Below are positions 50,264 to 61,434 of a stretch of DNA of 64,000 nt, one piece after another. Position 1 is the first letter of the stretch. Each line of letters opens with the position of its first letter. A model generated the notes under the pieces. It did not search any database and was not told the origin of the DNA. It saw only the letters and a list, made by a program, of their open reading frames with translations. A program made the translations under genes and the position numbers. The DNA is from Sporanaerobacter acetigenes DSM 13106 (GTDB lineage: Bacteria; Bacillota; Clostridia; Tissierellales; Sporanaerobacteraceae). The stretch is taken from assembly GCF_900130025.1 (NCBI RefSeq), contig NZ_FQXR01000002.1, positions 310,001-374,000 on the forward strand, written 5' to 3'.

Positions 50264-50968
50264 ATGGACCCGCTTATCAGCTTAAACCATGTGAGAAAAG
50301 TATATAAAATGGGAGATGAAAAAATAATAGCTCTAAATGATATAAGCCTCCAGATAAGTAAAGAGGAATTTGTATGCCTTTTAGGTACTTCTGGCTCTGG
50401 AAAGAGTACTCTTTTAAACATAGTTGCTGGCCTCGAGAAGCCTACAAAGGGCGAAATCATTATAGATAACCATCATATAGAAAAGATGAATGAAAAACAG
50501 TTGGCCAAATTTAGACAATTGTACATAGGATTTGTTTTTCAGTCATACAATCTAATTCCTACTCTTTCTGCTCTGGAAAATGTCAGTCTCCCCCTTACCT
50601 TTCGTGGAATTCCAAAAGGTACGAGAGATAAAAGAGCAAGAGAAATGCTTAAAGCAGTAGGCCTTGGAAATAGGCTGAATCACAAACCTTCTGAAATGAG
50701 TGGTGGGCAACAGCAAAGAGTGAGTATTGCAAGGGCTTTTGTAGGAAAACCTAAAATAGTATTTGCAGATGAACCTACAGGAAACTTGGATACAAAGACT
50801 ACCATGGAAGTAATGGATCTCATGACTTCTATGGCAAGAGGATACAATCAAACCCTTATCATAGTCACTCATGATGTTGAAATATCTGATTACACTCATA
50901 GAATAGTCTATATAAGAGATGGAAGTATTGAAAAAATAGTAGAAAATACAAATAAGGGGGACTCATAA
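50264..50968 (+). CDS. ABC transporter ATP-binding protein (MacB/LolD type)
   Basis: A 234-residue ATPase. Walker A is LLGTSGSGKSTLLNIVAG (~38-55), the Q-loop FVFQSYNLIPTLSALENVSLPL is typical of the MacB/LolD/FtsE group, the signature is MSGGQQQRVSIARAF and Walker B is IVFADEPTGNLDTKT; the H-loop is IVTHDVE. It powers the FtsX-type permease two genes downstream. The ATG follows GGGAGGTG and is 4 bases before the next gene's start. Confidence 0.94.
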   Translation: MDPLISLNHVRKVYKMGDEKIIALNDISLQISKEEFVCLLGTSGSGKSTLLNIVAGLEKPTKGEIIIDNHHIEKMNEKQLAKFRQLYIGFVFQSYNLIPTLSALENVSLPLTFRGIPKGTRDKRAREMLKAVGLGNRLNHKPSEMSGGQQQRVSIARAFVGKPKIVFADEPTGNLDTKTTMEVMDLMTSMARGYNQTLIIVTHDVEISDYTHRIVYIRDGSIEKIVENTNKGDS

Positions 50969-50971
50969 GAA

Positions 50972-53413
50972 ATGAAACGTAAATTTAGCTTTTTGCTTAT
51001 AATGATTTTAATATTAGCACAAATACCAAGTATTAGTTTAGCTAATAATTCTACACCAAATACAATAAACGAAAGAGATATCATCATTAGTTCTGTAGAT
51101 ACAGGTTCAAAAAACATATATGAAGGTGAAAAATTCAAAGCTACTATCACCTTAGAAAATAACTCCAATGCAGATTTAGAGGATATAACTGTCATGGTAG
51201 AAAAATCTTCCTCCTTTATTTTAGTTGGTACAGGCTCAAAGAAAAATGCAAATCCCAATAGTCTTAAACCATCAGAAAAAGCAACTGTTGAATTTGATCT
51301 GTCCTATACAGGTGGAGAAGATATTCAAATTCCTATTACAATATATTATAAAAAAGATACAAACAACTCTAGCTTATCTGATTATATAGGTGTTAATAAT
51401 GCAATGCCAAAGAGCAAAGAACCAAAACCAGAACCCATAGATACGACAAAACTTATACCTAAATTATCTATAGTCAGCTCAAAATCTATACAAGGTGAAG
51501 CAGGTCAATATGTATCAGTACCTATCTCTATTAAAAATACCAGCCAATATACAGCAACAGATATAACTATAACTTCTGAATTAGATAGTGGTGATAATAG
51601 CTATTTATCCTTTGATGATTCTGGCTATTCCAACAATATATCAAGAATCAGAAGGGGCAAAACTGAAGATATAGATTTGAAAATTTATATTGACCCACAG
51701 GCTCAAGAAAAAAGTTATCCTATAAAATTACATTTTCAATATTATAATGAACACGGTGATCCTGCACCAGTGTCATCAGATGTAGTTTATGTAAAAGTCT
51801 CGAACAATAATACTCTTCCTATACTATCAGTAAATAAGGTAGACATTACACCACAAACCATAGAGGCTGGTAAAAAAACTACAGTAGGTTTTGAGATAGA
51901 AAATAAAGGCAGTATAGATGCAAAAGATATAAAATTATCTCTTGACGGTTTAAGTGGTGACACTTTTATTCTTGCTTCCGGAGCAAATAACAAGTATATA
52001 AACAAATTAAAGGGAGGTCAAAAATCTTATATCTATTTTGAACTCCAATCTTCAAACAAACTAGCAGGCGGCAGCTATGGCTTAGAACTAAAATTAAATT
52101 ACAAGGACATGAAAAATCAACCTTATGAAGATTCTAACAAATTTTTCTTAACAGTAGCCTCAAAAGAAGGAAAGGCTTCTAATATAATTATAGAAAATTT
52201 AACTTATCCAGAAAATGAAGTAAGTTTAAATAAAGATTTTAATATTGGATTCAAATTAAAAAATATAGGTAAAATGGATGCAAAAAATATAAAAGTGACT
52301 GTAGAAAGCTCAGAGCCAAATGCAGTTGTACCTAAAACTGCAAGTATCAAAAAAATTAATTCCATTGCTCCAGGAAAATCCCAAAATCTTAGTTTTTCAT
52401 TTTTAGCAACAAAAGATGCAACAACTAGAAATTATCCTATAAACATAACTGTAGAATATGAAGATGAATTAAATGCTGGAAAAGAAAAATATACCCTTAC
52501 CCAATATGTAGGAGTATATGTGGTAAAACCCGGAGAAGAAATAAAAACAACGCCAAAATTAATCATAGACAAATATAGTTTTGAACCTGCATTAGCAAAA
52601 GCAGGAGAAAATTTCACCATGAATTTATCCTTTTTCAATACAAATGCAAAAAAAGCTGTAAAAAACATAAAGATTTCCCTTGTTGTAGATGAAAAAACAG
52701 AAGAAACAGGAAATGTATTCACTCCTGTAGGTAGCAGTAACACCTTCTATATCGATTCCATTCCACCAAAGGGAAGAGTAGAAAAAACTATAACCATGTT
52801 TACAGTACCTGATGCAAAAGCAAAATCCTACAATATCACTGCAAACTTTGAATATGAAGATTCTAAAGGTGAACAATATACTGCCACAGAACTCATAGGT
52901 GTACCTGTAGTACAACAGTCAAAATTAGAAGTAGGAGAACTAAATATTCCTACTGAAAACTACGTAGGACAACCTATACCTATAATGGTAGATTTCTACA
53001 ATATGGGAAAAGTCACATTATATAATACTATGGTTAATATTGAAGGAGATTTTCAAACTGAAAACGGAAACTACTATGTAGGAAACTTTGAATCTGGAAA
53101 TAGTGAAACTTTTGAAGGCACAATCATACCTGATGCTCCTGGAGAAATAAATGGAACCTTGGTGTTTTCCTATGACGATACTTCTGGTGAACATGTGGAA
53201 ATAAGAAAAGATTTCAAATTAAATGTAGAAGATGCTCCACCTATGGACGAATTCCCAGACGATATGAATCCAGATATGAATAAATCTAAAGGAATTTTAA
53301 AAAGTAAAAAATTCTGGATAATATTAGTCCTAATTGTTGGTGGGGGAATAGGTGGAATCAAATTCTACAAAAATAGAAAAAAGAAAAAGGAAGGTATGGC
53401 ATTAGATGAATAG
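50972..53413 (+). CDS. Exported Ig-repeat (CARDB/NEW3-like) protein with C-terminal membrane anchor
   Basis: An 813-residue protein. A signal peptide (~1-25, ending ISLANN) leads six repeats of ~100-125 residues with the CARDB/NEW3 pattern: V-x-P-x-x-x-x-x-G-x-x-x-x-x-F-x-I-x-N-x-G-x-x-x-A-K-x-I-K-V, then a Gly/Pro-rich turn and FEYED or LNYKD. One transmembrane helix (FWIILVLIVGGGIGGIKFY, ~785-803) with a basic tail anchors it. It lies between ATPase and permease in one operon and overlaps the permease start by 8 bases. It probably works outside the membrane with the permease, as an adaptor or substrate receptor; that is inference. Confidence 0.82.
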   Translation: MKRKFSFLLIMILILAQIPSISLANNSTPNTINERDIIISSVDTGSKNIYEGEKFKATITLENNSNADLEDITVMVEKSSSFILVGTGSKKNANPNSLKPSEKATVEFDLSYTGGEDIQIPITIYYKKDTNNSSLSDYIGVNNAMPKSKEPKPEPIDTTKLIPKLSIVSSKSIQGEAGQYVSVPISIKNTSQYTATDITITSELDSGDNSYLSFDDSGYSNNISRIRRGKTEDIDLKIYIDPQAQEKSYPIKLHFQYYNEHGDPAPVSSDVVYVKVSNNNTLPILSVNKVDITPQTIEAGKKTTVGFEIENKGSIDAKDIKLSLDGLSGDTFILASGANNKYINKLKGGQKSYIYFELQSSNKLAGGSYGLELKLNYKDMKNQPYEDSNKFFLTVASKEGKASNIIIENLTYPENEVSLNKDFNIGFKLKNIGKMDAKNIKVTVESSEPNAVVPKTASIKKINSIAPGKSQNLSFSFLATKDATTRNYPINITVEYEDELNAGKEKYTLTQYVGVYVVKPGEEIKTTPKLIIDKYSFEPALAKAGENFTMNLSFFNTNAKKAVKNIKISLVVDEKTEETGNVFTPVGSSNTFYIDSIPPKGRVEKTITMFTVPDAKAKSYNITANFEYEDSKGEQYTATELIGVPVVQQSKLEVGELNIPTENYVGQPIPIMVDFYNMGKVTLYNTMVNIEGDFQTENGNYYVGNFESGNSETFEGTIIPDAPGEINGTLVFSYDDTSGEHVEIRKDFKLNVEDAPPMDEFPDDMNPDMNKSKGILKSKKFWIILVLIVGGGIGGIKFYKNRKKKKEGMALDE

Positions 53414-54755
53414 CAAAGACTTAGTTTCCATGGGAATTAAAAACCTGTGGAGAAGAAAGCTTAGAACCTTCTTGACAGTACTTGGTGTAGTCATAGGAAC
53501 AAGTTCCATCATTGTCATGCTTTCTCTAGGATTTGGAATGAAAGAAGCCTTCAAACAACAAATAAGTGAAATGGGAAGCTTAAATATCATCACTGTAAGT
53601 CAAGGATATCGTGGATATGCAGAACCAAATATGAATGCAGCAAAAAAGCAAGAAGAACTAAATGAAAAATCTTTAATCTCCTTCTCAAAAATAGAAGGAG
53701 TAAAAGCTGTAACTCCTATTGTAGAAACTTCCGGCAAAATAGTAGATGGAAAATACTCATGCTATTTATCCATTAGAGGTGTAGACCCTAAAAACATGGA
53801 AGACTTCGACTATAAATTAGCAGATGGAAGACTTCTAAAAAGTAGTGATGATTTAGCAGTAGTATATGGTGGAGAAGTAAAAAATATGTTTTATAATGAA
53901 AACAGTTCAGGATACAACTACAAGGAACCAAAAATAGACTTGATGAAAGATAAACTCATTTTCACATTTGACATGGAATATGGGTCTAAAAGAAAGGGAC
54001 CTCAAATTCCTCAAGAAAATTCAAAAAAGCCGAATTATAAGACCTATAAGTTTAAAACTGTAGGTGTACTGGCTGAGGGAGATTATGAAAAAGGATATTA
54101 TGCCTATATGCCTATTGATCAAGTAAAAAAACTTATACAAGAAAAAAACAAAGCTGAAGGAAACAAAATAAGTCCTGAAGAAAGGAAAAGGCAGAGAGGA
54201 TATCAGACAATCCTCGTTAAAGTAGATGATATAAACAAAGTTCAAGAAGTTCAAACTCAAATAAAAGACATGGGATACAATGCCTATAGTCTTTCTGATT
54301 ATCTAGAAAGCATGAAGAAGACCTCCAATACAATTCAAGCAATACTTGGAGGAATAGGAGCAGTATCACTTCTTGTAGCCGCTATAGGTATTACAAATAC
54401 TATGGTCATGAGTATATACGAAAGAACCAAAGAAATTGGAGTCATGAAAGTTATAGGAGCATCCCTTAGGGATATAAAAAGACTATTCTTATTTGAATCT
54501 GGAATGATAGGCTTATTGGGAGGAATCATAGGCGTAGGACTTAGTGAATTGTTGTCCTTTGTCATAAATAAAATAGCTCCTAGTATGGGTGGAGATATTG
54601 TAGGCCCTATGGGAGTTACAAAGATAAGCATCATCCCAGTATGGCTCATACTTGCCGCCATGGCCTTTGCCACATTTGTAGGACTATTATCAGGATACTA
54701 TCCAGCAAAAAGAGCCATGAATTTAAGTGCCCTTGAAGCTATAAAGACAGAATAG
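53406..54755 (+). CDS. FtsX-like ABC permease (MacB family)
   Basis: A 449-residue permease. An N-terminal cytoplasmic stretch and helix (KNLWRRKLRTFLTVLGVVIGTSSIIVMLSLGFGMKEAF, ~13-50), then a large extracellular domain (~55-310), then three C-terminal helices with ITNTMVMSIYERTKEIGVMKVIGASLRDIKRLFLFESGMIGLLGGIIGVGL, the FtsX signature. It ends SGYYPAKRAMNLSALEAIKTE. This is the MacB mechanotransmission layout, usually driving work in the envelope rather than transport through the membrane. A bidirectional terminator follows. Confidence 0.93.
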   Translation: MNSKDLVSMGIKNLWRRKLRTFLTVLGVVIGTSSIIVMLSLGFGMKEAFKQQISEMGSLNIITVSQGYRGYAEPNMNAAKKQEELNEKSLISFSKIEGVKAVTPIVETSGKIVDGKYSCYLSIRGVDPKNMEDFDYKLADGRLLKSSDDLAVVYGGEVKNMFYNENSSGYNYKEPKIDLMKDKLIFTFDMEYGSKRKGPQIPQENSKKPNYKTYKFKTVGVLAEGDYEKGYYAYMPIDQVKKLIQEKNKAEGNKISPEERKRQRGYQTILVKVDDINKVQEVQTQIKDMGYNAYSLSDYLESMKKTSNTIQAILGGIGAVSLLVAAIGITNTMVMSIYERTKEIGVMKVIGASLRDIKRLFLFESGMIGLLGGIIGVGLSELLSFVINKIAPSMGGDIVGPMGVTKISIIPVWLILAAMAFATFVGLLSGYYPAKRAMNLSALEAIKTE

Positions 54756-54756
54756 G

Positions 54757-54783
54757 AAAGAGGAGCAATTGCTCCTCTTTTTT
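54757..54783. terminator. Bidirectional terminator between the FtsX permease and pyrG
   Basis: AAAGAGGAGCAA/TTGCTCCTCTTT palindrome followed by more T on the plus strand. It serves the convergent permease and pyrG genes. Confidence 0.85.
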
Positions 54784-56403
<1,620 letters not shown>

Positions 56404-56428
56404 TTATTTTTAGTACATTAACTATAGT

Positions 56429-56457
56429 ATTCTATCTCAATGGTCTTTATATGTCAA
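56429..56457 (-). promoter_or_regulatory. Sigma-A promoter of pyrG
   Basis: On the minus strand TTGACA, 17 bases, TAGAAT, ~40 bases before the pyrG ATG. A strong match to the housekeeping consensus. Confidence 0.7.
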
Positions 56458-56576
56458 TAAAATTTAGGTAGTTTTCATAGTCTAAAAGGCCTAAAGTAAC
56501 CTTATTGTAATATTTAAATCAACCTATTTGTAGTATAATCTAATTAAATAAAGATTATGAAAGGGGAGAAAAAATA

Positions 56577-59564
56577 ATGAAAAAATCAATAGCATTAGTA
56601 CTATCTATCGTACTAGTATTACTTACTTTAACTCCAGCATTAGCTAATTCTACTCAAGATGAACTATACAACCAATGTGGAGAAATACTTGGTTCTTCAA
56701 GAATACTTCAAGGAAATGCTAGTGGAGATCTCATGTTAGAACAAAAACTCAAAAGACAAGATATGGTCGTTTTAGTTAGCAGACTATTTAGAGAAGAAGA
56801 TAAAGCAAGATATAGCAAAGCCGAAGTTCCTTTCAAGGACGTGACAAATCCTTTCTACAAATCATATATAAATTGGTCAATGAACAAAAAACTAATAGAG
56901 GGAAAAACTCCAACTAAATTTGGATTCAATGAAATTGTCACTGTTCAACAACTTCAAGCAGTTCTTTTAAGAGCACTTGATTACAATGAAGAAGCATCAA
57001 AATGGGGAAAAGTTCCAGATGAAGCTACTAAACTTGGGATCATGAACAGTATAGAAGCCATGCCAGCAAACAAAGAAGTTGAAAGAGGCCTTATGGCTGT
57101 TATGACCGTAAATGCCCTCAGGATAAACAAAAAAGGTACCAACACTACATTAGCTGAATTTTTAAATATGAGTATTCCTGATGCCTTCACTGTAGAAAAT
57201 AAAGTTATAGTAAACAGAGACGCAGTTCAAATAGAAGGAATAGCTACAGGAGTTAAAACACTCAAATTAAATATAAAACCTGTATCTTCAAATATCACCA
57301 CAGGTGAAAAAATAGTAGATGTACCGCTTGATAGCAATGGAAGATTTTCTGTAGAAGTCAAAGGACTACAAAGTGGAAACTACAACTACAGATTTTCAAA
57401 TGGCAACTCTTACACTAAATATGAAAGTTTCACTATAAAAGAACTACCTTTTGAACTATCAGATGTAAAAGGGGACAATCTAAAAGAAATAAAATTGACT
57501 TTCACAAAAGCTGTAGATAAAAACACTGCACTATTTGCAAGCAACTACTACACAAATGCAGGAACCATAAAGAAAGTAAGACTTGAAGATGGAGACAGAC
57601 AAGTAATTTTAACTCTTGACAACAATATAAATATGACAAATCAAAAGAACTATAAAATATCTATATACAAGATAAAATCAGAAAGTGGAGAAGATATATC
57701 TATTAAAGATAAAGAGTTCACAGCATTTGACAACAAAGTGCCTGATATAGTAAAAATAAAACAATTAGGAAACAAAGTAATTAAGGTATATTTTTCTGAA
57801 CCTATAAAACCTGCAACAAACTCTAATTTTAAAATTGATGGAAAAAGATTTTCAGGTTCAGTAAGAACTGAAGACCATATAGTATATTTGACATTCTTTA
57901 CTTCACAAAAAGAAGGCAAATATGTTCTCACAACTACAAATATAGAAGACTATTGTGGATATAAAGCTATTGAAAAAGATACACCTTTTGAAATAGTTTT
58001 AGATAAAGAACCTCCAAAATTAGTAAATGCAAGAGCTACTCTAGAAGAAGTAGTACTTAAATTTGATGAAGACATAAATCCAGATACTTGTTCAAAAAAT
58101 AACTTTTATTGGCAATATGGATCTATGAAAAGATATCCAACACAAGTAAGAGTATGTGGCGATGAAGTAATACTGGATTTCTCAAACAACAGGCTTTTAG
58201 CAAATGTAGAAACTACTATATATGTAGATGGAGCAGAAGATTATTCAGGAAACAAAATAAGAAATGAACAAACCAAAATAACTCCCGTAATTGATATGAC
58301 TACACCAGAAGTTGTAAGCATAAAAGTTTCTAATGATGGAAAAGACATTACTGTATATTATAGCAAAAGTGTAGTAGGAGATAATAAAAATTTTTATACT
58401 ATAAAAGATAGAAATAATAAAATTGTAAATATAAAGGAAGTAACAGGTTCAGGTAGAGAATATACTATAAAACTATTTACTCCATTGCCAGTAGACACAA
58501 ATAGTTTAAATATACAGGGAGTATATGATACTACTACTCTAAAAAATACTATTATACCTTATTCAACAACTATAGAGATGAAAGACCTAACGAGACCAAA
58601 AATAACTAGCTATTCAGGTAATGGTAGACAAATCATGCTACAATTTAGCAAAAAAATGGATATAGGCACCCTTGTAGATCCAAACAACTATCTGATTTCT
58701 TTAGGAAACTATAAAACTTATATGCCAAAAGATGCTGAATTTAACCCATTAAATGATGGGCAGACATTAGTCATACTCTTACCTGAGAAAATTGATGGGA
58801 AAGATGTAAATGTAGGTTTACGTGGAAACTTGACCGAGCTACAAATAATAAGATTAGCAGATCCAATTGGAAACTATATAGAACCAGATGTAGTCAATTT
58901 GACATTTGATTATAATACTAGCGGAAAAGCAAAAGTTGTAGATTTCATAGAATATCCAGGTTATCAAGGTCTAATGACTGAATCAAATAAAATCCAAGTT
59001 AGATTTTCTGAACCTATAGTTTCTGCTTCACCATATGATTTCAAAATATATGGCAGAACTATCTATGATGTACAAACAGATGGCACAGATGTAGTCACAC
59101 TGCTATTAGATGATACAAATGATACTGCAAGCCCAAATTCCTTGACTGTAAATAGCAGAAATGATATAAAAACATTTATAGGAAATGAAGTGCAATATGG
59201 TGGAATTACTGTAAAAGACAAAGTTTCACCACATCTTAAAGATGACAATTACAATTTGACAATATACAGAAATACAATAGAATTAACTTTTAGTGAACCT
59301 CTTGAAAGCAAAGTAGAAACGCTATTTGCTAATGATTTAATCATCACAAGCGAAAGTACTAGAAAACCTCTTTCACCATCTGAATATGAAACTAAGTTGA
59401 AAATGGGTAATCCTGATACTATAGTCATCACAATAAAAACAAGAAGAGCAGACTCTTATTCTATAATGTTGGCAAGTGAACCAAAATATATAATGGACAA
59501 AAGCGGAAATATCATAGAATCTAGCGGGCAAGTATTTTACACAAATACAATAACTAGTTACTAA
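56577..59564 (+). CDS. S-layer-homology protein with Ig-like (SbsA-type) repeats
   Basis: A 995-residue exported protein. A signal peptide (~1-24) precedes an N-terminal SLH-like region (~25-200, with VPFKDVTNPFYKSYINWSMNKKLIEGKTPTKFGFNEIVTVQQLQAVLLRAL), which binds cell-wall polymers. The rest carries about seven ~95-residue Ig-like repeats, each opening with a variant of LxFSEPI (LTFTKAV, VYFSEPI, LKFDEDI, VYYSKSV, LQFSKKM, VRFSEPI, LTFSEPL). That pattern is the SbsA-type Ig-like domain. GGGGAG precedes the ATG. It is probably an S-layer or adhesion protein. TATAAT at 56534-56539 may be its -10. Confidence 0.82.
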   Translation: MKKSIALVLSIVLVLLTLTPALANSTQDELYNQCGEILGSSRILQGNASGDLMLEQKLKRQDMVVLVSRLFREEDKARYSKAEVPFKDVTNPFYKSYINWSMNKKLIEGKTPTKFGFNEIVTVQQLQAVLLRALDYNEEASKWGKVPDEATKLGIMNSIEAMPANKEVERGLMAVMTVNALRINKKGTNTTLAEFLNMSIPDAFTVENKVIVNRDAVQIEGIATGVKTLKLNIKPVSSNITTGEKIVDVPLDSNGRFSVEVKGLQSGNYNYRFSNGNSYTKYESFTIKELPFELSDVKGDNLKEIKLTFTKAVDKNTALFASNYYTNAGTIKKVRLEDGDRQVILTLDNNINMTNQKNYKISIYKIKSESGEDISIKDKEFTAFDNKVPDIVKIKQLGNKVIKVYFSEPIKPATNSNFKIDGKRFSGSVRTEDHIVYLTFFTSQKEGKYVLTTTNIEDYCGYKAIEKDTPFEIVLDKEPPKLVNARATLEEVVLKFDEDINPDTCSKNNFYWQYGSMKRYPTQVRVCGDEVILDFSNNRLLANVETTIYVDGAEDYSGNKIRNEQTKITPVIDMTTPEVVSIKVSNDGKDITVYYSKSVVGDNKNFYTIKDRNNKIVNIKEVTGSGREYTIKLFTPLPVDTNSLNIQGVYDTTTLKNTIIPYSTTIEMKDLTRPKITSYSGNGRQIMLQFSKKMDIGTLVDPNNYLISLGNYKTYMPKDAEFNPLNDGQTLVILLPEKIDGKDVNVGLRGNLTELQIIRLADPIGNYIEPDVVNLTFDYNTSGKAKVVDFIEYPGYQGLMTESNKIQVRFSEPIVSASPYDFKIYGRTIYDVQTDGTDVVTLLLDDTNDTASPNSLTVNSRNDIKTFIGNEVQYGGITVKDKVSPHLKDDNYNLTIYRNTIELTFSEPLESKVETLFANDLIITSESTRKPLSPSEYETKLKMGNPDTIVITIKTRRADSYSIMLASEPKYIMDKSGNIIESSGQVFYTNTITSY

Positions 59565-59567
59565 TAT

Positions 59568-59595
59568 AAAAATCCCCTCAATTTAGGGGATTTTT
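59568..59595. terminator. Bidirectional terminator after the S-layer protein gene
   Basis: AAAAATCCCCT/AGGGGATTTTT with a 6-base loop, flanked by T and A runs. It contains the stop codon of the convergent HD-GYP gene (59578-59580). Confidence 0.88.
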
Positions 59596-60741
59596 ATTTG
59601 CGCTACACATCTTCCTAAGTTCAATTTGTTTTTTGAACAATTGCCTAAATATCTTATCTCTTTTGAAATCCGGTATATTCCTATACTGAAAATCACAATA
59701 GTATCTATGACCCAGTTTATAAGTCTTCGAAATAGTTCCAGTTATATCTACTGTATAATCAGAAAACAATATATCCAATCTTAACATTTTATTTTTTAGA
59801 CTACCAAATATATCAGACTCATCTGAAGAAAAACGTAGTTGATCTCCACCTATTTGCAATATATTTACTGACATTTCATGGTTTGCTATAGGAAGATACA
59901 ATATCCCCTCCAGATTCCAGAGTAAATTAAAACCGTCAGGAGATTCTTCCAACTCAATAGATGATATGTAAAATTTGTTATCCTTAATATCAGCTATTTT
60001 AATTTTATAATCAAACACAGTTGTAGAATCTTTTACAGCCATCTCACATGAAATTATCTTGCCTAGTTCTATTTTTGCCGCCTTTATCTCATCATTTGGG
60101 CTAAAAATATAATAGTTTCCATTTTTAGTCAATATTCCTTCAAATATATAAACATCCTCTTCATAATTGACCATCAAATGGCACAAACTTAAATGACTAT
60201 CAAGTAAAGACTTATATTCATTTTGAACCTTTGACAACATATCAATCATCACATCAACCAATTTTGGATGAAATTGCTTTCCTCTATTTATCTGCAATTC
60301 TCTAATTACTTTTTGAACACTGTATCTCTTTTTATATGGTCTTTCTGAAAGCATGGCATCTACTGCATCACAAATAGATATTATACAACTATAAAATGGT
60401 ATTTCCTTTTCTTTTAGCCCTTCCGGATACCCTTGCCCATCATATCTTTCATGATGATATTTAATGACCTCAGCTATGCCACTAAGTTCCGAATACTCAT
60501 CCAATATTTTTCTTGTCATATTGTAGCTATATAGAGAATGTTGTTTAACCACTTCATATTCTTCCATAGTTAACTTTCCATTTTTATTTATAATAGAATC
60601 ATCAATAAGAGCCTTACCCACATCATGAAGTAAACCCGCTATATAAAGTTTTATTATTTCATTTCCATCAAGATTTACCTCATTTCCAAGTCTCTTACAC
60701 CAATTAGCTACATTGTAGCTATGAGAAAAAAGTGTATTGTC
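59578..60741 (-). CDS. HD-GYP c-di-GMP phosphodiesterase part of a frameshifted GAF-HD-GYP gene
   Basis: In the frame entered at 60741 the chain reads DNTLFSHSYNVANWCKRLG, then GLLHDVGKALIDDSII, KQHSLYSYNMTRK, IKYHHERYDGQGYPEGLKEKEIPFYSCIISICDAVDAML. These are the H, HD, HH, GYP and D residues of an intact HD-GYP domain (~residues 1-170). A C-terminal ~200-residue extension follows that resembles a YcgR/PilZ region, ending RDKIFRQLFKKQIELRK, but the PilZ RxxxR and DxSxxG motifs are not evident. It is joined to the GAF part (60708-61307) only by a -1 shift at AAAAAAG (60741-60747). It has no start signal of its own upstream of the HD motif; a GTG at 60621 would cut the domain. c-di-GMP hydrolysis is the expected role. 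Confidence 0.75.
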   Translation of the reverse strand, partial: DNTLFSHSYNVANWCKRLGNEVNLDGNEIIKLYIAGLLHDVGKALIDDSIINKNGKLTMEEYEVVKQHSLYSYNMTRKILDEYSELSGIAEVIKYHHERYDGQGYPEGLKEKEIPFYSCIISICDAVDAMLSERPYKKRYSVQKVIRELQINRGKQFHPKLVDVMIDMLSKVQNEYKSLLDSHLSLCHLMVNYEEDVYIFEGILTKNGNYYIFSPNDEIKAAKIELGKIISCEMAVKDSTTVFDYKIKIADIKDNKFYISSIELEESPDGFNLLWNLEGILYLPIANHEMSVNILQIGGDQLRFSSDESDIFGSLKNKMLRLDILFSDYTVDITGTISKTYKLGHRYYCDFQYRNIPDFKRDKIFRQLFKKQIELRKMCSANKNPLN

Positions 60742-61307
60742 TTTTTTTCTAACACCATCATCAGCACATGAATAATATTGATCATAGCACGTGCATTTTT
60801 CCCCTCTACAATTGAATGATCTAAAAGAAAGGACATGTTGGAAATATATTCATAAGACTGGACTTTTTTAGATAATGTATCAAGGTCAAAATCTATATTT
60901 CTATAAGTGCCAAAATAAAGGCAGCCAATCAGCTCCATGGTTTTATCTTTTGAGCTAAACAATGGTACATATATAGCTTTTTTAATTCCAGCAAATAGAC
61001 ATCTACTATTGTCTTCATGAAAATATTCTATTATTTCCTTGTTCTCTATTAGATCATTAAAGAGATAATTTGAATTCTTTTCAAAAAAAATCGAGTGAGG
61101 AATTTTCTCATTAAATTTCTCTACATCTTTTAAATAATAGCTTTTAGTAACTGCCACATTTCTATTAGAATTGAATTGGAAAACTATATAAATATCATAA
61201 TCAAGAATTTTATCTATCTCTTTAAGATAATTTTTCAATTTATCCTCAACAGAACCTCCTTGACACTTTAAGAATTCATTGGTATCCCTTTCTATCGTAA
61301 TAGACAT
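60708..61307 (-). CDS. GAF-domain N-terminal part of the frameshifted GAF-HD-GYP gene
   Basis: A 199-residue reading frame starting MSITIERDTNEFLK at an ATG 8 bases after GGAGG. An in-frame upstream TTG adds 34 residues but has no Shine-Dalgarno. Residues ~20-160 look like a GAF sensor domain: YDIYIVFQFNSNRNVAVTKSYYLKDVEKFNEKIPH, LFAGIKKAIYVPLFSSKDKTMELIGCLYFGTYRN. After MVLEKK it leaves the frame that encodes the HD domain and ends at a nearby TAG. A shift of -1 at GAA-AAA-AAG restores a ~580-residue GAF-HD-GYP protein. Either a programmed shift or a lost A explains it. Confidence 0.7.
   Translation of the reverse strand: MSITIERDTNEFLKCQGGSVEDKLKNYLKEIDKILDYDIYIVFQFNSNRNVAVTKSYYLKDVEKFNEKIPHSIFFEKNSNYLFNDLIENKEIIEYFHEDNSRCLFAGIKKAIYVPLFSSKDKTMELIGCLYFGTYRNIDFDLDTLSKKVQSYEYISNMSFLLDHSIVEGKNARAMINIIHVLMMVLEKKTIHFFLIATM
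60741..60747 (-). other. Candidate -1 frameshift site (slippery AAAAAAG)
   Basis: On the minus strand the heptamer A-AAA-AAG lies in the GAF frame as GAA-AAA-AAG, the same arrangement as the dnaX slippery site. A 7-base stem TAGCTAC/GTAGCTA follows 19 bases later, farther away than is typical for a stimulator. No strong Shine-Dalgarno lies upstream. A one-base loss from an A8 run is the simpler alternative. Confidence 0.4.
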
Positions 61308-61434
61308 AGACAGACCCTCCTTTGCCAAATTAAGTCCCAGTTTTTTATAGTCCATTGGGCCTATATTCGACATTCGACAAATCTCTTGGAAATCCTTCAA
61401 AGAAAGCAAAGATTTTAAAACAACGTTTTCACTA

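Noticed and set aside
52432-52743. 103-residue antisense frame in the Ig-repeat protein gene
   Set aside because: Shadow frame caused by the repetitive composition of the sense gene.
61308-61409. 34-residue N-terminal extension of the GAF gene from a TTG
   Set aside because: No ribosome-binding site before the TTG, while GGAGG lies 8 bases before the ATG at 61307.
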